Assembly: GCF_019393635.1 (NCBI RefSeq)
Contig: NC_057866.1
Span: forward strand, 171,524,403 to 171,588,402
Source: Dromiciops gliroides
Lineage: Eukaryota; Chordata; Mammalia; Microbiotheria; Microbiotheriidae
DNA: 64,000 nt
Reading direction: 5' to 3'
Below are positions 46,794-57,507 of this stretch, piece after piece. Positions within the stretch are counted from its first letter, which is position 1; the number at the start of each line of letters is the position of its first letter. Below the pieces are notes generated by a model. That model was not told where the DNA came from. It searched no databases and worked only from the letters and a program-made list of their open reading frames with translations. Position numbers and translations under genes: made by a program.

Positions 46794-47371
46794 TGTGAGA
46801 TTTAAAATTGGATATTAGATCATAAATCTCCCCTACTTAACCCTTCCCTTAATTTATCTCCCAGACTAGTAAATGGAAGAAGCTTCTGGTTTTCTAGATA
46901 GAGCCTTTATTGTATATAAGGTGTTGTTGATTAGAAGGATAGGAAAATAGAAATACAGTACAAATCGTCTTAAATCTAGGCTTAGTCTATATTCCTTATA
47001 AAAACTCACCAAACCGATTTAGGCCACCTTTGGAGTGAGTCAGACCGTCTGTCCCGCGCCGCCAGGAGTCCCGCCAAGCCGGCAAAAAAGGCTACTCCCC
47101 TTCTCTCCACCCCGGAAGTCAAAAAACCCCGGCAGGCAGTCTGACATGCGCAGCAGGCGGACTGTACCCGGCAGGCAGTCTGACATGCGCAGCAGGCGGA
47201 CTGTACCCGGCAGGCAGTCTGACATGCGCAGCAGGCGGACTGTACCCGGCAGGCAGTCTGACATGCGCAGCAGGCGGACTGTTCATCTCCTCCCCAAAAG
47301 GGTGGTCCTTGAAAAACTGGCGTCTTTCAGTTATCCTAACCGACTGTTAAAAACTTTCATATTTTACCACA
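46794..47371 (-). repeat. 5' LTR of the OTU provirus (578 bp)
   Basis: Identical in layout to the 3' LTR. It has one visible substitution (gcGccgcc against gcAccgcc) and three extra 39-bp repeats, which account exactly for the 117-bp length difference. AATAAA lies at 46,911-46,906. Confidence 0.95.
47128..47283 (-). repeat. Four tandem 39-bp repeats in U3 of the 5' LTR
   Basis: Units start at 47,128, 47,167, 47,206 and 47,245 and are practically identical. They are GC- and CpG-rich, about 130 bases upstream of the LTR TATA box. This is where gammaretroviral LTRs carry enhancer direct repeats. Confidence 0.93.
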
Positions 47372-47375
47372 GGGG

Positions 47376-48320
47376 GAAGCTAAAATTGTTCACACATCAA
47401 CTAAAGCTTGAGTTCTTATTAATAGTAGCTAAAAGGGAAGATGGCCGAGGAAAGGCTGTGATTCTTCTGCTATCCCAACAAATCTATCCACGTACCTCCA
47501 AAAATTATGCCATAAGAAAACTCCTGGAGCTGCATAACCCAGAAAAGAACTGAGTGAGACTATTTTCCAGCCAAAGATGGTTTAATTAGGCAACTGGGAT
47601 CATCTGCTGTTTGTGGTGTGAGAGGAACTCATCTTGTGACACAGATCCGGCCCCAGGTAGGCCTGTGCCTCCAAAGCCTGGGAATCTTTAGCATCAATGG
47701 CTTCTTCTCAAACTTGGCTCATGAACCAGTGAGGGGTTCCAGTGGTTGGCCTGGGGGGAAATATATATGGTTTCTGCTGGAGCTAAGGCAGAGTAGCCTT
47801 ATTCTGAACCAGTAAGCAGACTCCAGTGTCATTGGCCCAGGGGGGAGGGGCACATGCATGCCAAGCTTCAAAACATAGAGAATCAGATTTCAATTAGACG
47901 TCTGCTTCCAGGTTAAAGAGACAGCCAGCCATGGTTATTTACAGGCCAGGCCAGGCAGACTGAGAAAGAGCCTAATTGTACCCCCTGGGATGCCCTGTAC
48001 CTTGGGTCAATGCATCCTGGAAGCAGCACTACATGTTAAGAAGGAATTAAAAGTCAAGAAATAGGCAGTCAAGATGAGCAGGCAGAGAAAGCAGCAGACC
48101 ATCAAAAGCTTCTTTGGTGGCAAGGCAGATCAAAATACACCCTCAGAAGAAGATAAAGTCAAAGCTCCTACACCCAAAGCTTCCAAGAAAAATATTAATT
48201 GGTCTCAGGCCATGGATGCACTCAAAAGGACTTTGAAGAGAACTAGAGGGAAAAGTTAGAGAGTTAGAGGAAACAATTGAAAAGGAAATAAGAGTGATGC
48301 AGGAGGATCACTCCATGGAG
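47376..48320 (+). mobile_element. Remnant of ERV-B LTR followed by a 5' L1 fragment
   Basis: 47,376-47,425 continues the ERV-B LTR start. From about 47,438 (GGGAAGATGGCCGAGGAAAGG) there is L1 5' UTR. An ORF1 beginning at 48,074, MSRQRKQQTIKSFFGGK, is frameshifted after about 60 residues. The rest of the L1 is absent. Confidence 0.7.
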
Positions 48321-48366
48321 GGCCTCTGCTAATCATCAATAATAAATGATATTGTTCTCTTTTTAG

Positions 48367-48464
48367 GATTAAGTCACTGTTGAGTGACCAGCCAGAGTCT
48401 GCCAGGAATCCACTGACCATCACTTGCATCACTGGGATGTTTGAAATGATGAATAGATTCAGAG
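48367..48464 (+). pseudogene. Partial TRIM gene, penultimate exon
   Basis: A 98-bp exon with TTTTTAG acceptor and GTGAGC donor, the same length and phase as 17,255-17,158 in the intact TRIM. Its translation (KSLLSDQPE...FEMMNRFR) aligns with that exon. It is intact in itself, but no upstream TRIM exon can be found. Confidence 0.8.
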
Positions 48465-48963
48465 GTGAGCATCAGTATTAGTGGTATTGAAAGTCCATAT
48501 GGATGTGTGGTTTAATCCATGGGGATTGTGGTGTGTGGACAGAGAGGCCCTGGCACTTTTACAGTCCTGGACCTGGCTCCATAGGGCCACAGAGAGGAGC
48601 CAGATCATTGCTGTGTCAGTATGCAGTGATTTTCATTTATAGAAAACTGGCTTTTTGTATTCTGGTACTTGTCTGATATTAAGTGAGGTCACAAGTATTA
48701 TACTCAAGGCTTCTGGCTTAGGTAGACAGTAACACAGAGTCTCTAAGCATCAGTGGTATTAGAGGATGGGAAGAGAGTGTTTACAGTTCTGAAAATTAGA
48801 CCATTGTCCACAGTCATTTGTGCTTGGAGATTTTGTCCATCCTCCCTTTCATTTGTCCTTCTGGACAGTGGGAATGTTCTACTGGATATAGAGGCTCATT
48901 GAGGTTTTGAAAACTTATTCATTAACCTACCTACATTTTTTGTTGTTTTGGGTTTTTTTGCAG

Positions 48964-49496
48964 TGAATGTGACCCTGGATCCTGAAAGTGCCTCTCCCTA
49001 TCTCATTGTGTCTAATGATTTGAAGACAGTCAAAAATGGAGGATGCCTGCAGAATGTACCTGTCAGCCCTGCCCGATTTGAAGATGAAATCATTTTGGGG
49101 GCTCAAGTCTTTACCTTCGGTCTTCACTACTGGGAGGTGGATGTAGGAGACAGTAAGCAATGGACTGTTGGTGTGTGTAAGGAGTCACTGAACAGGGATT
49201 CTAGTGTACCATTCTTCCCTGGGGATGCATTTCTGATCACATATATACAAAATGAGGATGGTTGCACTGTGATCAGCAATTGTTCCCACATATCACAAAA
49301 GTCAGTCTACCCCATCCATAGGGTAGGGATTTTTCTAGACTGTAATGAGGGCATGATTTCATTTTATGATGCCCTGGAGAGATACTTTATATTGAGTTTC
49401 CCACTGTTCCCCTTCTCTGAACCTTTGAGACCATTATTTTCTCCTTGTCCCCCAATAAGGGGGGAAGATTCAATTCCAATGTCCATCATACCATGA
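48964..49496 (+). pseudogene. Partial TRIM gene, SPRY exon (open, but gene lacks RING, B-box and coiled coil)
   Basis: A 533-bp SPRY exon with TTTTTTGCAG acceptor, open to TGA, containing FGLHYWEVDVGD, WTVGVCKE and VGIFLDCNEGMISFYD. It is paralogous to 16,650-16,118 on the opposite strand. Exons for RING, B-box and the coiled coil are missing: upstream lie an L1 fragment, ERV-B and the OTU provirus. It may be a pseudogene or may be spliced to exons more than 13 kb upstream, outside what I recognise. The open frame means little selection-free time or a recent break. Confidence 0.8.
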
Positions 49497-49823
49497 TAGA
49501 TTCCTCTCTCATGTTTCTTCTTTCCCAGATACTTTTTAATGTATACAACTCCTAATTCTCACCTATATTTGTCATGGTTGATGTAGAGGCATTTCTTCCA
49601 TGGTGACTGGAATTCATCCAACATTCATCATTTGAGGTCAAACCTATTTAGGCAGATATAAATTAAATTAAGAAATAAAGGTGATTTTTCAAAAATACCA
49701 GTATTCTCAAATCTGTTAAAAAAAACACTCAGTGAGCCCTAATTAGGCATTATTTAATACTGGTAATCATTCTCTGTTACTATCTCAGCCTTATTTCTTT
49801 TTCTTTTTCCTTTTTTCTTTTTT

Positions 49824-49959
49824 TAGTCAGGCAATTGGGGTTAAGTGATTTGCCCAGGGTCACACATCTAGTAAGTGTTAAGTGTCTGAGGCCAGATTTG
49901 AACTCAGGTACTCCTGACTCCAGGGCCAGTGCTCTATCCACTGGGCCACCTAGCTGCCC
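49824..49959 (-). repeat. SINE, MAR1/WSINE type
   Basis: Antisense copy from AGGCAATTGGGGTTAAGTG to CCACCTAGCTGCCC, with a pyrimidine tail. Confidence 0.92.
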
Positions 49960-49989
49960 GCTAGTCAGCTATCTTTATCTTGCTTACCC

Positions 49990-50098
49990 ATGGCTCTTCA
50001 AATCAGTAATGATCTGATGTTGAAGAAGTTTGGGTGTTCCCACTTTATTTATAAAGTGCCAGAGGAGATGAGTTTAGTGGGACATTTCTTTCTCCAGC
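49990..50098 (+). repeat. Low-copy sequence shared with 22,281-22,500 (inverted)
   Basis: Aligns with the reverse strand upstream of the intact TRIM promoter, including ATAAAGTGCCAGAGGAGATG. Confidence 0.55.
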
Positions 50099-50255
50099 TC
50101 ATTTTACATTTGAGGACACTGAGGCAAGGAGGATTAAGTGATTTATTTGACCAAGACCACACAGCTAGGTAGTATCTGAGGCTATATATGAACTCAAAGA
50201 AACGTCTTCCTAACTCCAGTTTTGGCACTCTATCTACTGCTCCACATAAATGCCT
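50099..50255 (-). repeat. MIR-like SINE relic
   Basis: Contains CATTTTACATTTGAGGACAC, TGAGGCAAGG, TTAAGTGATTT, CACACAGCTAG and TGAACTC in MIR order. Confidence 0.6.
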
Positions 50256-50259
50256 CAGA

Positions 50260-51392
50260 GATTGAGAACTCAAACTCATTTGAGGTTCACATATCTCATT
50301 CCAGGATGGGCAATTGTTTACTCATTATTCTTACTGCAGATGATGGTTGTGAAGATTGAAAGAAATAAATGTATATTGTTTTGTAATTGTAAAGCTCAAT
50401 ATCAAAGATATGCTTTCATTATTATTTTTCATACCTTCCTCCATTCAAATACATTTTTGCCCTTCAAAAATAATGTACATCCTTCTCTTTGTACCCCATT
50501 AAAAGATGCATATGAAAAATTATTCTTGTTTTCTTTTGTCTCTATCAATCAGGAGTTGCATGATAGTCATGGCAAAGCTATGATAAGGAAGGAATGGAGG
50601 TTATAATTGTGACCCTCTCTTATTTAAACATACAGTAAGAGAAAGGAAGAGTTGAGCATTTGATCAAGGAGTGCTAGACCAAAGAGCTATCTCCTTTTTC
50701 AGGATAGCCTTTGGGGACATTGCCCACAGGGCCCACCTCATTATTCACACATGCTAGCCTTTCAAACCTTTCATGGCTTTCAAACCTTCGGATGCCCTCC
50801 AGGTCAAAAACTCATTCCCTCAGGGAAAAGGCTAATGGTAACTCATTACTCAATGTGATTTCATACACACAGCCTATCTCAGTACTCAGGTGGTGATAAG
50901 CTTTGTGTTAAGTCATGTTAGATAAGGCTGAATGACTGATTTGAGGTAAATTCTTAGGGTTTTTACCATTGGAACCCTAGTATTCTCTAGATAGCTTAAT
51001 ACAATGAAAATATAAGATTTCCACTTTGGGAGAGATAAACTATCCTCATTTAAACCTAGATACTGTTGGGTATGGTGGTAATTGACTTCAATCACTTGCT
51101 ATTGTGGAGGGTGATAGTGGATGGATTAAGTTTTGGAGTTCTTGAGGTATAACAGGGCTAAACATTGATTAGGTGACTTCACTAAGTTAGGTACCTATTT
51201 GGTGAGTCCTTGGGAGAATGGGCACATGAAATTGCCCGTGGAGGGGTATATTGGCCTAGGGAAGAAATGGAGCAGTTCAAAGCTTCCCTGCCAATATGCA
51301 GAGGTGTTGTTCCTGTGAGTAGCTGATATACTTTCCAGCTTGGGAAAGAGAGGGGAAATAAATTTCCAAAAGAAAATGAAACAAATCACAAC
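50260..51392. other. No feature seen
   Basis: Intergenic DNA; short open frames have no recognisable domain. Confidence 0.45.
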
Positions 51393-51396
51393 CTAG

Positions 51397-51843
51397 TGTA
51401 AGGCGGTAAAATTCTAGCTATACTGCCTAAAATATCTAATGAATGGTTGCTATTAAATTACAAGGTTTAGCAAGAGCTTAGACTTTTCAGCATTTATTAA
51501 GGAGAATAAGAATTTGGTGAGGAGAGAGAGAAAGGCCTAGATTCAGCTGTCTATCTTGGGAGCCAGCATCTCCCACTCTGCTCTCCAGGAGATTCCTGAC
51601 AAAAGAGAGTGAACCACCCCTTCTTCATCCCACAAGCCTCCTGTGGAACTGGGAACATCCCATCCACATGAACACACAACTCCAAGCTAATTTGCTGGTA
51701 GCTTTGATATACAGTACCCATGAGAAAACATCACTTCCTGACACCAAGGAAAGGCCGCATGGCTTGCCCTCAGATACCTTCTCCTTGTGGCGGAGCTTTC
51801 CTACAGTAACTCTCCAGCAGGTGGCATCACTCCAATCATTACA
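51397..51843 (-). repeat. 3' LTR of ERV-C
   Basis: 447 bp, TGTAATGATTGG...CCGCCTTACA on the minus strand. It is visibly diverged from its partner (several substitutions), so older than the OTU provirus. Confidence 0.92.
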
Positions 51844-52255
51844 GTCCCCCCCTTTGTATCTTTGAGAAATGCAGAGTGTTTCCTTGATGAAACAGTAAAA
51901 AACAACAGAATATAATACCCAATGCTAACAAACAATATGTCAATAACAATACAGAAAAGGGATAAAGGAGAAATTTTGTCCAGATGGGCAGTCCCTCATG
52001 AACCTGCACTTTGACATAGTCTGTAGAGGGAGGGCCTCTGCAGAGAATACATATTACAAATGGTGTACATAACAACAGAAGGGGAAAAAACCCAATAAAA
52101 CAAAACTGTTCACTTAAAGTCTTTGAAAGTCTTTTCTCAGATGATTCTTGGGATATCCTTTGGGTGTAGTCATGGAATGGAAGTCTTTTCAGGGGTTGAT
52201 GTGTGGATGCTGGTAAACAGCCAGGAAAATTTCCTACAAAAGTTGAGCTTAACAC
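51839..52255 (-). CDS. Small ORF before the ERV-C polypurine tract (counterpart of 39,512-40,000)
   Basis: 138-residue frame with two hydrophobic stretches (FIGFFPLLLLCTPFVICIL and a second near the C-terminus) and the block VHEGLPIWTKF. It ends inside the LTR at the same point as its counterpart in the OTU provirus. Function unknown; see that entry for alternatives. Confidence 0.3.
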   Translation of the reverse strand: MLSSTFVGNFPGCLPASTHQPLKRLPFHDYTQRISQESSEKRLSKTLSEQFCFIGFFPLLLLCTPFVICILCRGPPSTDYVKVQVHEGLPIWTKFLLYPFSVLLLTYCLLALGIIFCCFLLFHQGNTLHFSKIQRGGL

Positions 52256-53399
52256 AACTTTAAAATAGCTTTGTCAATAATCAAATCAAACAATGAGAGT
52301 TCTTAAAACATGTCTAAGGGAATTCAGAATCTTACTTGTTACACATGAAACATATAATAAAACAAAAATTGAAACATTCTCTAAAACTTAATATTAATAC
52401 AGTCCCCCCATGGAGGGTAACTTGAGAAGACAATTGTGATATTAATTTTTTAAAAAATAATTTTTAACTTTGTTTCATCACTTTTTGTATTTCTGCCTAA
52501 TTATCCTCATGCCATTATGAGAAATTTTAAAATCTAATATAATTGGTAATAGATTTCAAGGTCAAATCCAACACTGTATTTATCATGACACCTGAGATAA
52601 TTATGGGGGTTACCATAAAAGAACAGAGAAATGATGGGAAATGAGAATTCCCACACTTAAGCAATATATACTGCTCATGCAGTATGCCAGGCTTAAAACA
52701 GGTGGATGCAATATACGATCATGCCACCAAAAATATTGGAGGAAACTGAGTCATACTTAATCAGATGCATGGGATTGAGATGTCCATGGCATTAGGCATA
52801 TAGGAAGGGGCATGGAAGACTTTGAATGTAGAATGATATGGGTGGGATGAAAACTTCCAGCCATCTGTACAATATTGTGGGGAAAAATTAAACCAAGAGA
52901 AACCAACCTCAATGTTTGTCAAAAGCCATTCCCTCAGCCATACCTTGACTCCATGCATGTCTCCCCTCATGTGACAGTTCAGCGTCTGCTCTTGCATGTG
53001 TTCCTCTTTCAGTTGGATGGCATCTTGGCCAACTGGCATCTGATAACTCAGAATGAAGGCAATTAATGTCTTAAATGATAAATTGCCGTAATCCAAGTTT
53101 CATATGGATTTAATAATTGAGGATAATAATGATCGCAAAAAATATGAATGTCCCTTGACTCAGAATATAATATACAATTATGCAACAATTTCAAATAATA
53201 CCCCCTTTTTACTATGTATACAATTATTTTTGTGAAAATTATTATATTATACAATATAACCTTATTTATGGCAATAATAACTTAGATTGCATAAATTTGA
53301 AAAAGGAAAACTTTTGCAAATGCTCCCTTCTTTTTGTAAAAAATAATACTTCTAGAATCAATTTACACTTGCCTTAGCAACCAGTTTGCCAGGGAAATG

Positions 53400-53870
53400 C
53401 TTTATAGAGTTTGATCAAATAATCAGTTGGAAAACAAATAAACAATTTAGAATATGGGAGCACAATACTCCTAGAGTTAACATTGTTTATGAAATCAAAA
53501 CCATCTTGCATATTTTCAAAAATAGAGATAAATAAATACAACAAAATGCACATGGAAGAATAAAAGACAATGAAATTCAACTGGGAAAATCTAAATGAAT
53601 ATGAACTTAACATTATTAAGAGTTTACAAAATATAAATTTGACCACATGACTATAAAAAGCTTTTACAAATATTCTCCCCCTGCCTTTTTAAAGTAAGTA
53701 TAAAACACAATCTTAAAAGCATGAAAATAAACCCATACTGTTAATTTCAAGATGTAGATGTAATAGCATAGAAATCCTATGTAACCTCTGAACTGACATT
53801 TCTGAGTGAATTTAGAACATTTTTGATTCTGATATCTAAAATCCCCAATACTCATATCAATACCTTGCCA
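53400..53870 (+). repeat. Old repeat inside ERV-C, inverted partner of 34,780-35,330
   Basis: Reverse complement aligns with 34,780-35,250, including a decayed version of the hairpin stem (ATGTAGATGTAATAGCATAG). Confidence 0.6.
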
Positions 53871-54036
53871 TTTACTTCTGTATATTTCTGTAAAATATGT
53901 ACCCCTCTATGGCAAAAGAAGCAGGATCTTGAACTATGATGATGAGGATTGTCTTGTACATCTGTATTCAGCTCAAGTATCTCTTGTTTTTTAACCCCTT
54001 TATATTGTCTGTCGGTCCTTTCATAATACAAATGCT

Positions 54037-54648
54037 TTATAAGGTTACTAATTGGAGACAAAGTAGATTAACAAAATTATGAATAAAACAAGCATATCTG
54101 GAATTTAAAAGGTTTTCTAAGGTTGGTTTGGGAAAGCCACAGCAGGTTGAGTCAGAATCACAGCTTAGCTGAGATAGGCTGTTTGCTGGAAATGAAGGTA
54201 GAGAAGAGTGCACATGCACAAGATCAGGACCTGAGAAAGATCTCTTGACTTCCCTGGTGGGAGGATCAAGGTGCATGGCCATGGGAGGAGGAGAAGGTGG
54301 TGCCAGAGCAGGGCGAGGAGGTGGGGTCCTGAGAGGAGGGGAGGGACTAGGGCAATTTGAATCAGGCTTGGTTTTGAACTCAGGCCTGGTGTCCCTTTCC
54401 CTCACTGCTTCTAGATGCAGTTGGGGTGGTTGGGGTGTTGCCTCCAGGCATGAAAAAGAAGAGAAACTCTTAGTGTTAGAATTTGAAAAAAGTCCTGGAG
54501 TCAGAGGTTTCTTTGAAAAGGCATGGTTGGGAGAGGGGGAGACGTTTATATTCCCTTGTGTGAGCACCTTGCTTGCTCTTCTAACAAAAATAAAAATAAA
54601 AATAGAAAATCCACAAAAACAAAGCAATAACTTGATCTTATCCCCCAT
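54037..54648 (-). CDS. ERV-C 5' ORF, proline-rich, Met-Gly start (unknown)
   Basis: 203 residues directly after the leader. It starts MGDKIKLLL and has one hydrophobic stretch (CFCGFSIFIFIFV), then a proline/serine-rich middle (PSPSPPLRTPPPRPALAPP). Its position is that of the N-terminal part of Gag, and a proline-rich p12-like region would fit, but no capsid follows. It could be a truncated Gag or a membrane-anchored leader product. I infer this from position only. Confidence 0.4.
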   Translation of the reverse strand: MGDKIKLLLCFCGFSIFIFIFVRRASKVLTQGNINVSPSPNHAFSKKPLTPGLFSNSNTKSFSSFSCLEATPQPPQLHLEAVRERDTRPEFKTKPDSNCPSPSPPLRTPPPRPALAPPSPPPMAMHLDPPTREVKRSFSGPDLVHVHSSLPSFPANSLSQLSCDSDSTCCGFPKPTLENLLNSRYACFIHNFVNLLCLQLVTL

Positions 54649-54843
54649 TTTTCTGGTTAAACAGACTAAAACCAGAAACAGGGTACTTAGGGAGTTGAAA
54701 AAAACCCATTTGAAAATTTAAATGGAAAACAGCCAGTACTCAGCAGTACTTTGGAGTTTAAAAGGACAGACTACGGGAAATTTCTTACCCAACCAGAAGA
54801 TCAGAAGATGGAGGTTCAGCTTTCCTCTACATGGTCAGCCATC

Positions 54844-55296
54844 TGTAAGGAGCTAAAATTCTAGCTATACTGTCTAAAATATCTAATGAGTGGTGGTCAT
54901 TAAATTAGAAGCTTTAGCAAGAGTTTTAGACTTTTAAGCATTTATTAAGGAGAATAAATAAGAATTTGGTGAGGAGAGAGAGAAAGGTCTAGATTCAGCT
55001 GTCTATCTCAGGGAGCCAGCATCTCCTGCCCCATTCTCCATGAGAGTCCTGATAAAAGAGAGTGAACCACCCCTTCTCCATCCCACAAGCCTCCTATGGA
55101 ACTAGGAACATCCCATCCACATGCACACACAGATCCAAGCTAATTGGCTGGTAGCTTTGATTGACAGTATCCATGAGCAAACATCACTTCCTGATGCCAA
55201 GGAAAGGCTGCATGGCTTGCCTTCAGATGCCTTCTCCTCATGGCAGAGCTTTCCTACAGTAACTCTCCAGCAGGTGGCGTCATTCCAATTGTTACA
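54844..55296 (-). repeat. 5' LTR of ERV-C
   Basis: 453 bp partner of 51,397-51,843. It is also related to the LTRs at 62,888 and 63,560 through TTTAGCA(A/C)...AAGCATTTATTAA. Confidence 0.92.
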
Positions 55297-55300
55297 CTAG

Positions 55301-55754
55301 ATACAGTGTCATTAAGAACACACATGGTACAATGTTGTCTACATCAACTCTAAGCCTTTAATCACCTCTTTCCAAAAGCCTTCAGATGTGGAACAATATT
55401 GAGAGGTGGAAGTGGATGATAATGTGGAATACAGAGGAATTCACTGAGCTGCAACCCTTCCATCTTCTCTATGAGATGCATTTATTTCTGCTTAGAAGTT
55501 GTCAGGTTAGAGAGTAATTTGGTAGAGAGTTTTCTTTTCTTTCTAATTTATGTAATAAATGGAACATATCTATAACATAATACAATAAAAAGGTGATAAC
55601 ACATGAAAGTGCAAATCTACTATGTACAACTTGTTTTTCCTTTCAAATATACAAATATACAAAATTATATATTTTTCCTTTTTTCTCTCCCCTCCTCCAC
55701 CTCAGATGACTACCATGAGACATAAACTTCTATAAACAGATACAGATTTATATA

Positions 55755-55789
<35 letters not shown>

Positions 55790-56569
55790 GTAAAATTATT
55801 CTATACAAACTTGTATTATCTGTTCCTTCTCTGAATGAAGACAGTATATTTCTTCATATGTCTTTTATACTTAATTTGGGTATTTTTAACAGACAAAATG
55901 GCTTATTCACTCAAAGTCATTCTTAAAACAAGATGCCTGTTACTGTATGCAATGTTTCCTTATTATGCCAAAAATGTATAGGTATTTTAGTAACTCCTTG
56001 TGCATAATTCCAGATCTCTCTTGAAAATTGTTGGATGACTTTATAATTCCACCAGTAATTAATTTCTCTCTGTTCCAAAAAAGGAATTTTCTCTAGAATG
56101 TACTATGTGTGGATAGTCCTATGTCATACTCCATCCTCTGCTCCTGAGCTTTATCCCAGGGCCTTCAGTATCTACCTCTTCCCTATGAGTCTTTTGCTGC
56201 TTCTAACAAGTCTTTATGTGTATTATTCAGAGGAGAGAGATATTAAAACCAAATTATCTTCCTCAATTATTTTCTTGGTTCTCCTTGACCTCTCTTCAGC
56301 AATTAACACTGCTGACTCCACACTTCTTCCTAGATATTCTTCATGTGCTTTCATGATCACTTTCTCTTGGTTCTACTCTTTTAGACTGTTCTTCAGTTTC
56401 CTTTAGCTAGCTCATTTTCCATATCCTGTCACCTCTACTTAGATGCACACCAGAGCTTTGTCCTGGGTCCTCTTCCCTTGCATTCTCTCAGCAAACATCA
56501 TGGAGTCAACAATTTTGTCTATGTGGATATTTATATATATATATATATGTATGTATGTATGTATGCATG

Positions 56570-56625
<56 letters not shown>

Positions 56626-57168
56626 ATTGTGTTTGTGAGGCAGGAGGAGATAAAAAATCATAATTGCTTCGCAATATCTTCATTGACTAATTTGGTAGCT
56701 TAATAGGGAAAAGTAAGGAGAAATAATGCATTGCCAGTTTATGAAAGGACACTGTAGAGCATGTTGTTCCATCCTCTGTTGTAACAGTTACTTGCTATTT
56801 TAGGATAAGAGACACTACAGTTTTGTCTAGAAGGACTGTCCTCACAATTGTATAATTATTTGGTTTCTTCCCTCATTCTCCTGCCTTTGAATGGGGATTA
56901 TTTTTGCAGTATTGTCATTTGCATTCACAATGCTATTCCTTTCTCCCTTGACTGATCCCCCTCTTATCAATGAATCCTTTTCCCATGAAATGTTTTATTT
57001 TCATATATCAGTTTCTAAAGAATGCCCCTGATTGGCTGTGTAATCTAAGTGAGACTGAAATGTCATAAAAACAAAATATATGGTCCAATATCTGAATTTG
57101 CTACCAGTGAAAAATGGAAGCCATCCCATAACTTTCCTTCTTTCTTTCTTTCCTTTCTTTTTTTTTTT
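55301..57168. other. Intergenic, microsatellites at 55,757-55,790 and 56,530-56,625
   Basis: (TG)n(TA)n and (TA)n(TATG)n(CA)n(TA)n tracts. Open frames across the CA tract are artefacts. No gene seen. Confidence 0.5.
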
Positions 57169-57304
57169 GAGGGTCAATGAGGGTTAAGTGACTTGCCCAG
57201 GGTCATGCAGCTTGTAAGTGTCAAGTGTCTGAGGCCAGATTTGAACTCACATCCTCCTGAATACAGGGCAAATGTTTTATCCACTGTGCCATCTAGCTTC
57301 TCCT
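57169..57304 (-). repeat. SINE, MAR1/WSINE type
   Basis: Antisense copy with TTTC tail, ending CCACTGTGCCATCTAGC. Confidence 0.9.
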
Positions 57305-57507
57305 CCCAACCCATAAATTTCTTTACATTTATTTTAGCCCCCTAATTTTTACTATGTCTATCTCATCTACTCCCATGGTTTCAATTTCTCCTTGACAAAG
57401 ACTCCAAAATTGTTTTATCAAACCAAAACACTCACATTGAATTCATAATTATTTTTCCAACTATCTTTTCAATAAGTACTCATGTATCTCAAAGGCATCT
57501 CAACTAA

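Larger units (their letters stand above)
39059..47371 (-). mobile_element. OTU-carrying gamma-type provirus (complete, young)
   Basis: An 8.3-kb provirus on the minus strand. The 5' LTR is at 46,794-47,371, followed by primer site, leader, gag, one TGA, pro-pol-OTU, a 1.5-kb 3' region, a polypurine tract and the 3' LTR at 39,059-39,519. It is flanked by GGGG at 39,055-39,058 and 47,372-47,375, the 4-bp duplication typical of gamma-type integrases. Gag and Pol domains are gamma-type: one CCHC zinc knuckle, GPF-type integrase C-terminus, and gag and pol in the same frame. There is no env. In its place the pol frame continues into an OTU protease. The LTRs differ by one visible substitution plus repeat number, so integration was recent. 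It could be copied only if proteins for any extracellular step came from elsewhere; I infer an intracellular lifestyle. Confidence 0.93.
51397..55296 (-). mobile_element. ERV-C: internally deleted provirus related to the OTU provirus
   Basis: Paired LTRs (51,397-51,843 and 54,844-55,296) flanked by CTAG on both sides (51,393-51,396; 55,297-55,300). A polypurine tract is at the left LTR and a primer-site-like sequence (TGGCTGACCATG, minus strand) at the right LTR. The 3' kilobase aligns with the OTU provirus 3' region, and the leader aligns with ERV-A. No gag capsid, pol, env or OTU is seen in the 3 kb interior; a piece of old repeat occupies 53,400-53,870. It cannot move on its own. Confidence 0.85.

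Noticed and set aside
54245-54721. 158-residue plus-strand glycine-rich frame
   Set aside because: It is the antisense shadow of the ERV-C 5' frame and its leader.
56443-56703. Plus-strand frames with a HTHTHT run
   Set aside because: Translations of a CA microsatellite.
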